Positions 1 through 6,375 of a stretch of 8,906 bases of DNA are shown here, one piece after another (within the stretch, counting starts at the first letter, position 1; the number at the start of each line of letters is the position of its first letter). The notes beneath the pieces were generated by a model that was not told the origin of the DNA, made no database searches, and saw only the letters and a program-made list of their open reading frames with translations. Source of the stretch: an uncultured bacterium (GTDB lineage Bacteria > Verrucomicrobiota > Kiritimatiellia > RFP12 > UBA1067); NCBI GenBank assembly GCA_900547945.1, contig URIT01000134.1:1-8906 (forward strand), given 5' to 3'. A program made the translations under genes and the position numbers.

Positions 1-225
1 CCAGCCGGGATTCGCCTCGGTGATGCTCCCGCCGAGATAGGCGATACGCACCGTCTCGCCCGCCCGCAGCTTCGCGCGCGCGTTCGGGATGCCCCCGCGC
101 GCCCGGCATTCGACGGACCGCTTCGGGTCGCACGCGCCGGTCGCCGAGGCGGCGGCACGCGCCCACGGCCCCAGCGCGCACACGCCCGCCACGCCACCGA
201 CGAATCCCCGTCTCGAAATCTCCAT
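1..225 (-). CDS. Tat-exported SGNH/GDSL-type hydrolase, N-terminal fragment (gene runs off the left edge)
   Basis: Only the first 75 codons are present, and the frame is open to base 1. The product starts MEISRRGFVGG, a twin-arginine signal (R5-R6 in SRRGFV) followed by a short hydrophobic stretch and an Ala-rich region with possible A-x-A cleavage sites near residues 22-28. Residues 60-70 read RIAYLGGSITE, which matches block I of SGNH/GDSL hydrolases; S67 would be the nucleophile. Such enzymes are esterases or deacetylases, often acting on polysaccharide substituents. The Asp-His block that would confirm activity lies outside the window. The ATG at 223-225 is preceded by GGAAGGGGG about 6 bases upstream, and the gap to the RraA-family gene is only 21 bases, so co-transcription is likely. 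The substrate cannot be told. The signal and family call rest on short motifs, but both are characteristic. Confidence 0.8.
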   Translation of the reverse strand, partial: MEISRRGFVGGVAGVCALGPWARAAASATGACDPKRSVECRARGGIPNARAKLRAGETVRIAYLGGSITEANPGW

Positions 226-246
226 GCAACGCCCCCTTCCAGACGA

Positions 247-1002
247 TCAGAAGTAGCCGCCCTTGTCGATGATCTCGCTGATCGTGTCGCCCTGGCGCAC
301 CCAGCTGAAGATGTCCACTTCGTTCTTCTCGATGCCCTCGGCGCGCAGCAGCACCTCGTAGGCGATTTCGCGCGGAATGCACAGGACGCCGTCGATGTCG
401 CCGAAGATGATGTCGCCGGGGCGCACGGTCACCTTGCCGACCTTGATCGGAACCTGGTAGTGCGTGATCATGCAGCGGCCGAGCGAACCGTTGGAGGTGC
501 GGTACTTGTAGAAGACCGGGAAGTCCTGTTCGAGGATCTGCTTCGTGTCGCGGATGCCGCCCGCGATCACCGCGCCGCGGATGCCCTTCGTCTTCGCGGT
601 GGCGGTCATCACACCGCCCCAGAGGGAGGCCTCCACGTCGCTTGAGGTGTCCCACACCACGACGCCGTTCGGCTTGAAGTCGTCGAGCATCTGCGCGCGG
701 AACGTCATCTCGCCCTCGATCATCACGTTCGGCGCGCTCTTCACGGTGAACGCCTCGCCGCACACGGTCATCTCGTCGCGGAGCGGCATGATGTCGTTCG
801 GCAGGTTCTGGTCAAGCAATGTGTACTCCCGCATCACGTCGTTGATCGCACCCGTATAGAGCTTTTCATAGCGCGCGCAGAGCTCCGGAATCGGAATCGG
901 GATCTCGCAATCCGGAATCCGCTGGCGCGCGGCGATGAGCTTGTCGAGCTTCATGAGGCCGGCTTCCTTCGCCTGGCCCCGCATGTCCTTGAGTGACGGC
1001 AT
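247..1002 (-). CDS. RraA/HMG-aldolase family protein
   Basis: This 251-residue protein has the RraA-like fold (4-hydroxy-4-methyl-2-oxoglutarate aldolase, oxaloacetate decarboxylase and related enzymes). Family marks are CGEAFTVKSAPN (81-92), the WGG segment (128-130), AGGIRDT (147-153, with R151-D152 the expected substrate- and metal-binding pair) and GDIDGV (201-206). Members with the G-G-x-R-D motif are usually Mg-dependent lyases on pyruvate-type 2-oxo acids. The E. coli RraA protein, an RNase E inhibitor, is a shorter relative; here there are about 45 extra N-terminal and 25 extra C-terminal residues, so a metabolic role is likelier. The ATG has a clear AAGGAG 8-9 bases upstream. The gene lies 40 bases after the aminopeptidase gene and 21 before the SGNH hydrolase gene. 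The exact substrate is unknown; a sugar-acid breakdown role is only a guess from context. Confidence 0.88.
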   Translation of the reverse strand: MPSLKDMRGQAKEAGLMKLDKLIAARQRIPDCEIPIPIPELCARYEKLYTGAINDVMREYTLLDQNLPNDIMPLRDEMTVCGEAFTVKSAPNVMIEGEMTFRAQMLDDFKPNGVVVWDTSSDVEASLWGGVMTATAKTKGIRGAVIAGGIRDTKQILEQDFPVFYKYRTSNGSLGRCMITHYQVPIKVGKVTVRPGDIIFGDIDGVLCIPREIAYEVLLRAEGIEKNEVDIFSWVRQGDTISEIIDKGGYF

Positions 1003-1042
1003 GTCGTGTCTCCTTTTACGTGTGATCGTTTAAAATGAATCC

Positions 1043-2371
1043 TCAACCTCTCAGGAACGCCGCATAGGCCTTCTTCGTGTGGTAGCAGTCGTGCTTGGCG
1101 GCGAGTTCCCACGGCGCGTGCATGTTGAGGAGCGGCGTGCCGAAGTCGAGCACGTCCATGCCGAAGCGGGCCATGAACTTCGCGATCGTGCCGCCGCCGC
1201 CCTTCTCCTGCCTGCCGAGTTCGGCCATCTGCCAGTCGACCTCTCCCTTCGCCATGAGGCGGCGGATCTCGGCGACGAACTCCGCGCGGCAGTCGCTCGC
1301 GCCGGCCTTCGTCGCGCCGCCCGTGTACTTGCTCGCGGCGGGGCCCTTTCCGAGGCGGGCCTCGTTGCCGGTCGAGTCGACGTCCGGGAAGTGCGGATCG
1401 GCGGCCGCCGTCACGTCGGCGGAGAGCATCGTGGAGGCCTCCAGCGCGCGGCGCACGTCGATGTCGCGCGCGCCGCCCCTCCCCTCGCGCTCGATCAGCT
1501 CCGCGACGGTGTTCTCGAAGAACGAGCTCGCCATGCCGCTCGCGCCCTCGCTGCCGATCTCCTCCTTGTCGCAGAGAATGCAGGCGCAGGTACGCGCGGG
1601 CGGCGTCTTCGCGCGCGCGATGTCCACGAGGGCGCTCAGGCCCGCGTAGGCGCACACGCGGTCGTCGTGCCCGTAGGCGGCGATGAGGGCGCGGTCGAGG
1701 CCGACCTCGCGCGGACCGCCCGCCGGGACGATCTCCAGTTCGGCGGAGAGCAGGTCCTCCTCCGTGACGCCGTACTTCGCGCCGAGCAGCTTCACGAGCG
1801 CGGCCCGCTCGCCGAGCCCCGCGACCACGTCGAGGTCCTCCGCCGGGAAGAACTCCTTCTGCGTCTTCTTCTCCTGGTCCTTGCCGAGGTGCGGCAGGAT
1901 GTCCGAAATCAGGAACACGGGATCGCCCGGCTCGTCGCCCACCGCGACCTCCACCACCGTGCCGTCCGTCTTCACGATCACGCCGTAGAGCGCGAGCGGC
2001 AGCACGAGCCATTGGTACTTCTTGATGCCGCCGTAGACGTGCGTGTCGAAGTAGACGAGGCCACCCTTCTCGTAGACGGGGCGCGGCTTGAGGTCGAGGC
2101 GCGGCGCGTCCGTGTGCCCGCCCACCACGCGGATGCCCGTCGCGCTCGGCGTCTGGCCGATCACACACGCCATGAGCGTCTTCGCGTGGTAGCCGCGCCA
2201 GACGCGATCGCCGGGCTTGAGCGTCTTCAGCGTGGAAAGCTCCTTGAAGCCGGCCTTCGTCAGCAGTTCAATGGCCGCCGCGTAGCAGCGGCGTTCGGTC
2301 TTCCCCTTCGCGAGGAAGTCCATGTAGGCGGCGCAGTAGGCCGCCTCCAGCTTGTCGTCGTCCTTCTTCAT
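1043..2371 (-). CDS. M18 family metallo-aminopeptidase (aspartyl aminopeptidase-like)
   Basis: A 442-residue cytoplasmic peptidase of normal M18 length, with no signal peptide. It should remove N-terminal residues (acidic ones in classical members) using two metal ions. All expected metal and catalytic positions are visible: H86 in GGHTDAP with D88 behind it, D236 in GHDDR, the E270-E271 pair in DKEEIGS (general base and ligand), D319 in SAD and H418 in NMHAPWE. The Gly-rich GGGGTIAKF (391-399) is also typical. The ATG at 2369-2371 has AGGAG at 2381-2385, 9 bases upstream, and that site overlaps the stop codon of the preceding permease gene. The gap is 12 bases, so the two are very probably translated from one message. 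A functional tie to the exporter is not evident. Substrate preference cannot be read from the sequence. Confidence 0.93.
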   Translation of the reverse strand: MKKDDDKLEAAYCAAYMDFLAKGKTERRCYAAAIELLTKAGFKELSTLKTLKPGDRVWRGYHAKTLMACVIGQTPSATGIRVVGGHTDAPRLDLKPRPVYEKGGLVYFDTHVYGGIKKYQWLVLPLALYGVIVKTDGTVVEVAVGDEPGDPVFLISDILPHLGKDQEKKTQKEFFPAEDLDVVAGLGERAALVKLLGAKYGVTEEDLLSAELEIVPAGGPREVGLDRALIAAYGHDDRVCAYAGLSALVDIARAKTPPARTCACILCDKEEIGSEGASGMASSFFENTVAELIEREGRGGARDIDVRRALEASTMLSADVTAAADPHFPDVDSTGNEARLGKGPAASKYTGGATKAGASDCRAEFVAEIRRLMAKGEVDWQMAELGRQEKGGGGTIAKFMARFGMDVLDFGTPLLNMHAPWELAAKHDCYHTKKAYAAFLRG

Positions 2372-2380
2372 TCGATTCTT

Positions 2381-2386
2381 CTCCTA
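2381..2386 (-). promoter_or_regulatory. Shine-Dalgarno of the M18 gene overlapping the upstream stop codon
   Basis: Read on the minus strand, the bases are TAGGAG. The TAG (2384-2386) ends the permease gene, and the AGGAG (2381-2385) sits 9 bases before the aminopeptidase ATG. A ribosome finishing the permease would stop directly on the start site of the next gene, which favours coupled translation. The sequence is seen; the coupling is inferred. Confidence 0.7.
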
Positions 2387-3643
2387 GGATCGGTTTGCGA
2401 GCGGCCGGCGCCGCACGAGCAGCGCGGCAAGGCCCAGCAGCCCCGCCGGCAGCAGGACGGCGTTCACGAGAACGCCCTTCAGAATATCCTTCCATTCAAT
2501 GCAGGCCCCCGTCGCGAGGTTGGAGACCGGCTCCGCCTCGCCGGCCGTCGCGGTGAGCAGATGGACGCCACGGGCGACCGTCAGCCCCATGCGGTTCGCG
2601 AGCGTTGTCTCCAGTTCATCGGGGAACTGGAGAATGACGCTTGGCGCCATCAACGCAACGGCAAGGGCGGCAAACGCCGTGAAGAGCGCGACGGGACGCG
2701 AGAGCGCGGACGACAGGAACAGCCCGAATGCAGCCAGCACCGCCGTCGCGACGAGCATCTGGACCACCGCGCGCGCCAGATTCGCACCAAAGGAGTCCGC
2801 CGGTGCCAGCACCTCCAGGTCCCGGCGCGGCCGCAGCATCACGACCTCTCCGCCCGTGTTCTCGAACCGCAGGTCAGCCGTTCCGTCCCCTCCGTTCTTC
2901 CCCGTGCCCTTCAATCCCACCTCGATGACCGACTGGGTGTTGTTCGAGACGGCGGCCGACAGCCCTCCCAGCGTGAAGGTGCCCGCAAGCGGCGAGCGCA
3001 AATCGAACTGTGTCGCGAAGCGCACCCGCACCACGAGGTTCGTCTCGCGGGCCAGTTCAGCCGGGAACGGCCACGCCTGCCGTTCGCCCGGGCGCACGAC
3101 GTCGTACCGCTCCCGCTCCTTGTTCGTGAGGAGCCGCAGCACCGCCGCGCGCGGCGCCTTCTTCACGGCCTCCGGCGTCTTCGGATTGGCCAGGTAGTCC
3201 GCCATCATCCCGCGCGCCGTCTCGACCGCCGGCGGCAGGGCCGGCGCGGAACGGTGCCGGCACGGCGGCGCCTCCGGCATGCGCGCCCAGGTGAGCGCCG
3301 CCGTCAGCACGTAGGCCACCGCCGCCACCGCGCAGAGGGCCAGCCACTTCCCGCACGCGACGCCGAAGGCGGAGGCGGGACGCACCACCGTGAGCGAGAG
3401 GCGGAACCGTTCGCGCTCCTGCGCGAACGCCCCGCACGCGCACGCCAGCACGGCCACCGCCGTCACCGCATACGTCGCCCCCGTCACGGCCCGGATGTAC
3501 ATCTCGCGCCACCCCGCCGCCGTACCGTCGCTCCGCACGAGCGACGGAAGCAGCAGATGCGCGAACACCGTCGCCACCAGCAGGAGCGACAGGACGTGTC
3601 CGCGCACAAGCGCGCGCCAGGCCAGGACGAAGGAGTGTTTCAC
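2384..3643 (-). CDS. ABC-2 type permease with a large extracytoplasmic domain
   Basis: This 419-residue membrane protein probably forms half of the transmembrane channel of the exporter encoded with the ATPase next door. Hydrophobic segments lie near residues 17-35, 53-75, 98-118, 291-310, 316-338 and 389-411. The cytoplasmic stretch QERERFRLSLTVVRPAS (75-91) matches the conserved E-x3-(G/R)-x-x-L...RP motif of ABC-2 permeases. Between helices 3 and 4, about 170 residues (119-290) lack membrane segments; its second half is rich in beta-type alternation and would lie outside the membrane. The start is GTG (3641-3643). An in-frame TAA at 3653-3655 rules out a longer form, and no Shine-Dalgarno is visible because the upstream bases are a tandem repeat. 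The start MKHSFVLAWRAL resembles that of the sister permease (MRRFLVLARSA), which supports this choice. The transported substrate is unknown. Confidence 0.85.
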   Translation of the reverse strand: MKHSFVLAWRALVRGHVLSLLLVATVFAHLLLPSLVRSDGTAAGWREMYIRAVTGATYAVTAVAVLACACGAFAQERERFRLSLTVVRPASAFGVACGKWLALCAVAAVAYVLTAALTWARMPEAPPCRHRSAPALPPAVETARGMMADYLANPKTPEAVKKAPRAAVLRLLTNKERERYDVVRPGERQAWPFPAELARETNLVVRVRFATQFDLRSPLAGTFTLGGLSAAVSNNTQSVIEVGLKGTGKNGGDGTADLRFENTGGEVVMLRPRRDLEVLAPADSFGANLARAVVQMLVATAVLAAFGLFLSSALSRPVALFTAFAALAVALMAPSVILQFPDELETTLANRMGLTVARGVHLLTATAGEAEPVSNLATGACIEWKDILKGVLVNAVLLPAGLLGLAALLVRRRPLANRS

Positions 3644-3648
3644 GGGAA

Positions 3649-3676
3649 GGTTTTAGGTTCTAGGTTTTAGGTTTTA
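3649..3676. repeat. Four tandem 7-bp repeats (GGTTTTA type)
   Basis: On the plus strand the units are GGTTTTA, GGTTCTA, GGTTTTA, GGTTTTA, with one base differing in the second unit. The array spans the end of the ATPase gene, whose TAA stop is at 3667-3669, and nearly all of the 23-base gap to the permease GTG. Being AT-rich it stands out sharply from its GC-rich surroundings. Each unit read on the minus strand brings a TAA, so growth of the array will tend to end open frames. Confidence 0.9.
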
Positions 3677-4443
3677 GCGGGAGGGACGCGGGTGTCGCGT
3701 CCGGCCAGGCGTGAGACGAAATAGTCTTCGAGGGCGTGGCGCTTGTCGGCGGCGGCGGCGACGATGTCCGTCACCGCGCCGCCGCCCACGACCTCGCCGT
3801 GCGAGAGGATCGCGACGCGGGAGCAGACGTCCTGCATATCGAAAAGCTGATGCGACGTGACGAGGATCGTCATGCCCTCTGCGGCCAGGCGGCGGATCAA
3901 TTCCTTGACCTCGCGCGTGCCGATCGGGTCGAGCCCCGAGGTCGGTTCGTCGAGGATGAGCAGTTCGGGATGCGAGACGAGCGCGCTCGCGAACGCGACC
4001 CGGCGCGCCATGCCCTTCGAGAACCCGCCCACGGCGCGGTTCGCGTTCGCGGTCAGGCCCACCTGCTCCATCAGCTCGTCCGTTCGCGTCTTCGCCGTCC
4101 TGCCGTCCAGGCCGGAAAGCCCCGCATAGTAGCGCACCGTCTCGCGCGCGGTGAGGAACGGATGGAGGTAGGAGAGTTCGGGCAGATATCCCAGGCGCGC
4201 ACGCGCCGCGCGCGCGCGCGGCGGCAGACCGAAAAGCTTCACCGTACCCGCCGTGGGCGCCAGGAGGCCGAGGATCATCTTGATCGTCGTCGACTTGCCC
4301 GAACCGTTCGGGCCCAGCAGTCCGAACACGTCCCCGCGTGCCACGTCAAGGTCGATGCCGTTCACCGCCTCGGCGACGGGACGCAACCAGAAGTCGCGGA
4401 ACGTCTTCCGAAGTCCACGGATCTCAACCACCGATTCGCTCAC
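3667..4443 (-). CDS. ABC transporter ATP-binding protein of an ABC-2 exporter
   Basis: A 258-residue nucleotide-binding subunit that would power the two flanking permeases. Visible motifs are Walker A GPNGSGKS (44-51), a Q-loop region GYLPE (85-89) with Glu in place of Gln as in many NatA/GldA-like subunits, signature FSKGM (141-145, for LSGGQ), Walker B LLILDEP (161-167), D-loop SGLD (169-172) and switch His H198. The N-terminal FRDFWLRP before the first beta-strands is a style I associate with PVC-phylum exporters (memory, not a search). The start is GTG at 4441-4443, overlapping the TGA of the upstream permease in a GTGA; AAGGGA lies just upstream. The frame stays open far upstream, but that part is an out-of-frame reading of the permease gene. 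The last codons and stop (A-K-T-stop) are inside a tandem repeat, so the tail may differ from relatives. Confidence 0.94.
   Translation of the reverse strand: MSESVVEIRGLRKTFRDFWLRPVAEAVNGIDLDVARGDVFGLLGPNGSGKSTTIKMILGLLAPTAGTVKLFGLPPRARAARARLGYLPELSYLHPFLTARETVRYYAGLSGLDGRTAKTRTDELMEQVGLTANANRAVGGFSKGMARRVAFASALVSHPELLILDEPTSGLDPIGTREVKELIRRLAAEGMTILVTSHQLFDMQDVCSRVAILSHGEVVGGGAVTDIVAAAADKRHALEDYFVSRLAGRDTRVPPAKT
4440..4443 (-). other. GTGA stop/start overlap coupling permease and ATPase
   Basis: Minus-strand GTGA combines the GTG start of the ATPase gene (4441-4443) with the TGA stop of the preceding permease gene (4440-4442). Such 4-base overlaps usually mean translational coupling and matched amounts of the two subunits. 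The overlap is seen directly; the coupling is inferred. Confidence 0.85.
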
Positions 4444-5387
4444 GGCAATTCCCTTTCCTGCAACAGCACGGACCCGGCCACCAGCCAGAACGCCACCAGG
4501 CAGACGGCGGCCAGCAGGGTCCGCCCCACCCCGCACCAGGCGGGATCCTGACCGGCGGCCAGGGCCTCCACCAGCCAGAACCGCCCGAGAACCGGCAGGA
4601 CCCCCGTCACAGGCCAGGCGAAGGACGACAGCACCGCTGCGGAGACCAATGCCACCGTCGGCGCCGGCTTCAGCCTCACCGCCAACGCCCCCGCCAGCAC
4701 GATGAACACCGTACAGCCGCACGCCAGCACCCCCAGCGCGGGCACGATCCGCCACGGCAGCGCCGCCACCATCGCCCCCGCGCCCTCCGGGCCGAACGGC
4801 AGGGCGGACGCCAGCGCAAGCGGCTGCGCCAGCGCCACGCACACGCACGCCGTCACGCAGAACCGTGCGGACGCAAAGCGGTTCGCCAGCGCGGCCAGCA
4901 CGAAGCCCCCCAGCGTCAGGCAGGTCCCGAGCCGCAACCCCGGCTGCCAGATGCGCGACGGCTCCCCGCCCTCCTCGCAGCAGGCCGCAAGGCGCGCCGC
5001 CCCCTCGGCGGACGCATACGTCGCCAGCACCGTCGCCGCCGCCACGGCGAGGCTGAACAGCAGAAACGCCCCCACCACGCCGGATACCTTCGCACAGAAG
5101 AAAAGCGGACGCGGCACCGGGCGCGCCAGCGCCACCGCCGCCGTGCCGGACGCAATTTCCCCACCGATCACCCGCATCGCCGCCGCCGTCGCAAACACCA
5201 GCCCAAACACGAGCAGCGCCGAGAAACCGCACTCACGTGCAAGCCTTCCCGCCTCGCCGAACTGATGATAGTGGAAGACGGGCGCCCAGTGGATCGTCAG
5301 CAACGCAACGAGAAAGACAACCGCAGAAAGCGGTTCGGCCAACGCTTCAAGCGCGGCCGAACGTGCAAGTACCAGAAACCGACGCAT
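4440..5387 (-). CDS. ABC-2 type permease (compact form)
   Basis: A 315-residue, strongly hydrophobic protein that should pair with the ATPase whose start overlaps its stop. Hydrophobic segments lie near residues 20-37, 54-72, 102-124, 153-170, 175-197, 214-236, 243-265 and 288-308. The cytoplasmic segment EIASGTAAVALARPVPR (77-93), followed by F-F-x-x-K, is the hallmark E-x3-G-T...RP-x-R of ABC-2 permeases. Unlike the sister permease it has no large outside domain. I chose ATG 5385-5387 because it gives the usual short basic start (MRRFLVLARS) and has AGGA 9 bases upstream; the frame is open further up but would run through the 3' end of the preceding gene in a frame with no membrane-protein character. 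The gap from that gene is 11 bases. Substrate and direction cannot be read, though this class mostly exports. Confidence 0.88.
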   Translation of the reverse strand: MRRFLVLARSAALEALAEPLSAVVFLVALLTIHWAPVFHYHQFGEAGRLARECGFSALLVFGLVFATAAAMRVIGGEIASGTAAVALARPVPRPLFFCAKVSGVVGAFLLFSLAVAAATVLATYASAEGAARLAACCEEGGEPSRIWQPGLRLGTCLTLGGFVLAALANRFASARFCVTACVCVALAQPLALASALPFGPEGAGAMVAALPWRIVPALGVLACGCTVFIVLAGALAVRLKPAPTVALVSAAVLSSFAWPVTGVLPVLGRFWLVEALAAGQDPAWCGVGRTLLAAVCLVAFWLVAGSVLLQERELP

Positions 5388-5396
5388 GGCGCGCCG

Positions 5397-5401
5397 TCCT
5401 A
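5397..5401 (-). promoter_or_regulatory. Shine-Dalgarno of the compact permease overlapping the upstream stop
   Basis: The minus-strand bases are TAGGA. TAG (5399-5401) ends the Pro/Ala-rich gene, and AGGA (5397-5400) lies 9 bases before the permease ATG. It decides the start of the permease at 5387 and suggests re-use of ribosomes arriving from the upstream gene. The layout is nearly the same as at 2381-2386. Confidence 0.65.
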
Positions 5402-6322
5402 GAAGTCGAGGAACGCCGTCTCGTTCGCACCCGCCCCCGTCGCATGGCGGGCTTCCTCGACCAGATTGAAGAGGAGGCACCCCATCACGAGCAGGGCCGC
5501 AAGGGACGCAACAAGCGACAGCGCCGCGACCCACTTCGGCACGCCCAGACCCTCCGCGCGCGGCGCGGCCGCATCGAAGGCCGGTACCGCCCCCAGGTCA
5601 GGCACGTCGCCGCCCATGTCGGAGACGTCCGCGCCCGCAGGGCTTCCCAGTCCCAGCGTCGGCGGCTTGATGCCGATGCCGCCGGAGCGGGGGAGCCTCA
5701 GCGTCCGCTTCTGCGTCACGCTCGCCTCGTCCGCCGCCGGTTCGGGTGCCGCCGTCGGCATTGTCGGCGCCTCTGCGGGCGTCTCCTCGGCCTTGGGCGT
5801 GAGCGTCATCGGCGTCGGCTTGAGGTCCGTCGGACGGCGCAGACGGATCGTCTTGAGCGGAGCCGGTCCCTCCTTCGCGGGCGCCACGCCGATGGCGGAC
5901 TCCAGGGAGATGCGCGAGGTCTTCGACTTCGCGGCCTGCTGCTGCTGGGGCGTAATGATGCCCTCGGCAATGATGCCCGTCTTCTTGAGCGTGGCCTGCG
6001 CGGGAATCGGACCCGTCACGGACTTGAGGTTCTGCGTGGCCTTCTTCGCCGTCGCAGGCGCCACCGCCGGCGCGATGGGCGCCGGACGCGCCCCCACGAC
6101 CGGCTTGTGGATCGTCGGCTTGCGGATGACGGGCTTCAGCTTGATGGTGGAGAGGCCCGGCGAGGCGGACACCGCCGAGGACGTGAGGGGAACCTTGGGC
6201 GCCGCGGGCGCCGGGGCTGCTGCGGGTGCGGGCGTCGCCGCCGCGCCGAACGGGGCCACCTTCGGGGGGACGCTTCCGCCCTCCGCCGGGGAAATCGGGG
6301 TCATCTCAACATCTTCCGCCAT
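5399..6322 (-). CDS. Pro/Ala-rich protein with a single C-terminal membrane anchor, function unknown
   Basis: I do not recognise a named family. The 307-residue product is low in complexity: a short acidic start (MAEDVE), a long Pro/Ala/Lys-rich and probably disordered region (about 15-255), one membrane helix (about 264-286) and a short polar tail of about 20 residues. Short basic motifs recur: TIKLKP (59-64), KTSRISL (134-140), KTIRLRRP (157-164) and KRTLRLPR (205-212). The helix is preceded by K263 and followed by acidic residues, which suggests the long N-terminal part stays in the cytoplasm with the tail outside. I recall similar Pro-rich proteins with TIKLP-like motifs and a terminal helix from Verrucomicrobia, but cannot check this. 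ATG 6320-6322 has GGAGGGAG upstream. It lies 53 bases after frr and 11 before the permease, so it may be an accessory part of the exporter. Confidence 0.8.
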   Translation of the reverse strand: MAEDVEMTPISPAEGGSVPPKVAPFGAAATPAPAAAPAPAAPKVPLTSSAVSASPGLSTIKLKPVIRKPTIHKPVVGARPAPIAPAVAPATAKKATQNLKSVTGPIPAQATLKKTGIIAEGIITPQQQQAAKSKTSRISLESAIGVAPAKEGPAPLKTIRLRRPTDLKPTPMTLTPKAEETPAEAPTMPTAAPEPAADEASVTQKRTLRLPRSGGIGIKPPTLGLGSPAGADVSDMGGDVPDLGAVPAFDAAAPRAEGLGVPKWVAALSLVASLAALLVMGCLLFNLVEEARHATGAGANETAFLDF

Positions 6323-6375
6323 GTTAGTCTCCCTCCAGTCGAATTGGGTTCAGTTGCAGACGCGGGGCAGCGGCC

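Noticed and set aside
1003..1042. A separate promoter in the 40-base gap before the RraA gene.
   Set aside because: The gap holds an AT-rich patch and the ribosome-binding site, but no -10/-35 pair I could defend.
951..2168. A 405-codon minus-strand frame within the aminopeptidase gene.
   Set aside because: Arg-rich nonsense in a different frame from the fully conserved M18 protein.
1079..3670. A very long open plus-strand frame (863 codons) opposite the aminopeptidase and second permease genes.
   Set aside because: Its product is a mass of Arg, Ala, Gly and His with no domains. It mirrors two convincing minus-strand genes, as high-GC coding DNA often does.
3649..3676. A CRISPR array or telomere-like end suggested by the heptamer repeats.
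   Set aside because: The units are directly adjacent with no spacers, only 28 bases long, and lie inside an intact gene cluster.
4444..5232. An N-terminal extension of the ATPase frame of about 260 residues.
   Set aside because: It is a Gly/Ala/Arg-rich out-of-frame reading of the compact permease gene. The ATPase fold starts right after the GTG at 4443.
5388..5534. A 49-residue extension of the compact permease upstream of ATG 5387.
   Set aside because: It overlaps the membrane-helix-coding end of the Pro/Ala-rich gene in another frame, and ATG 5387 has a proper ribosome-binding site.
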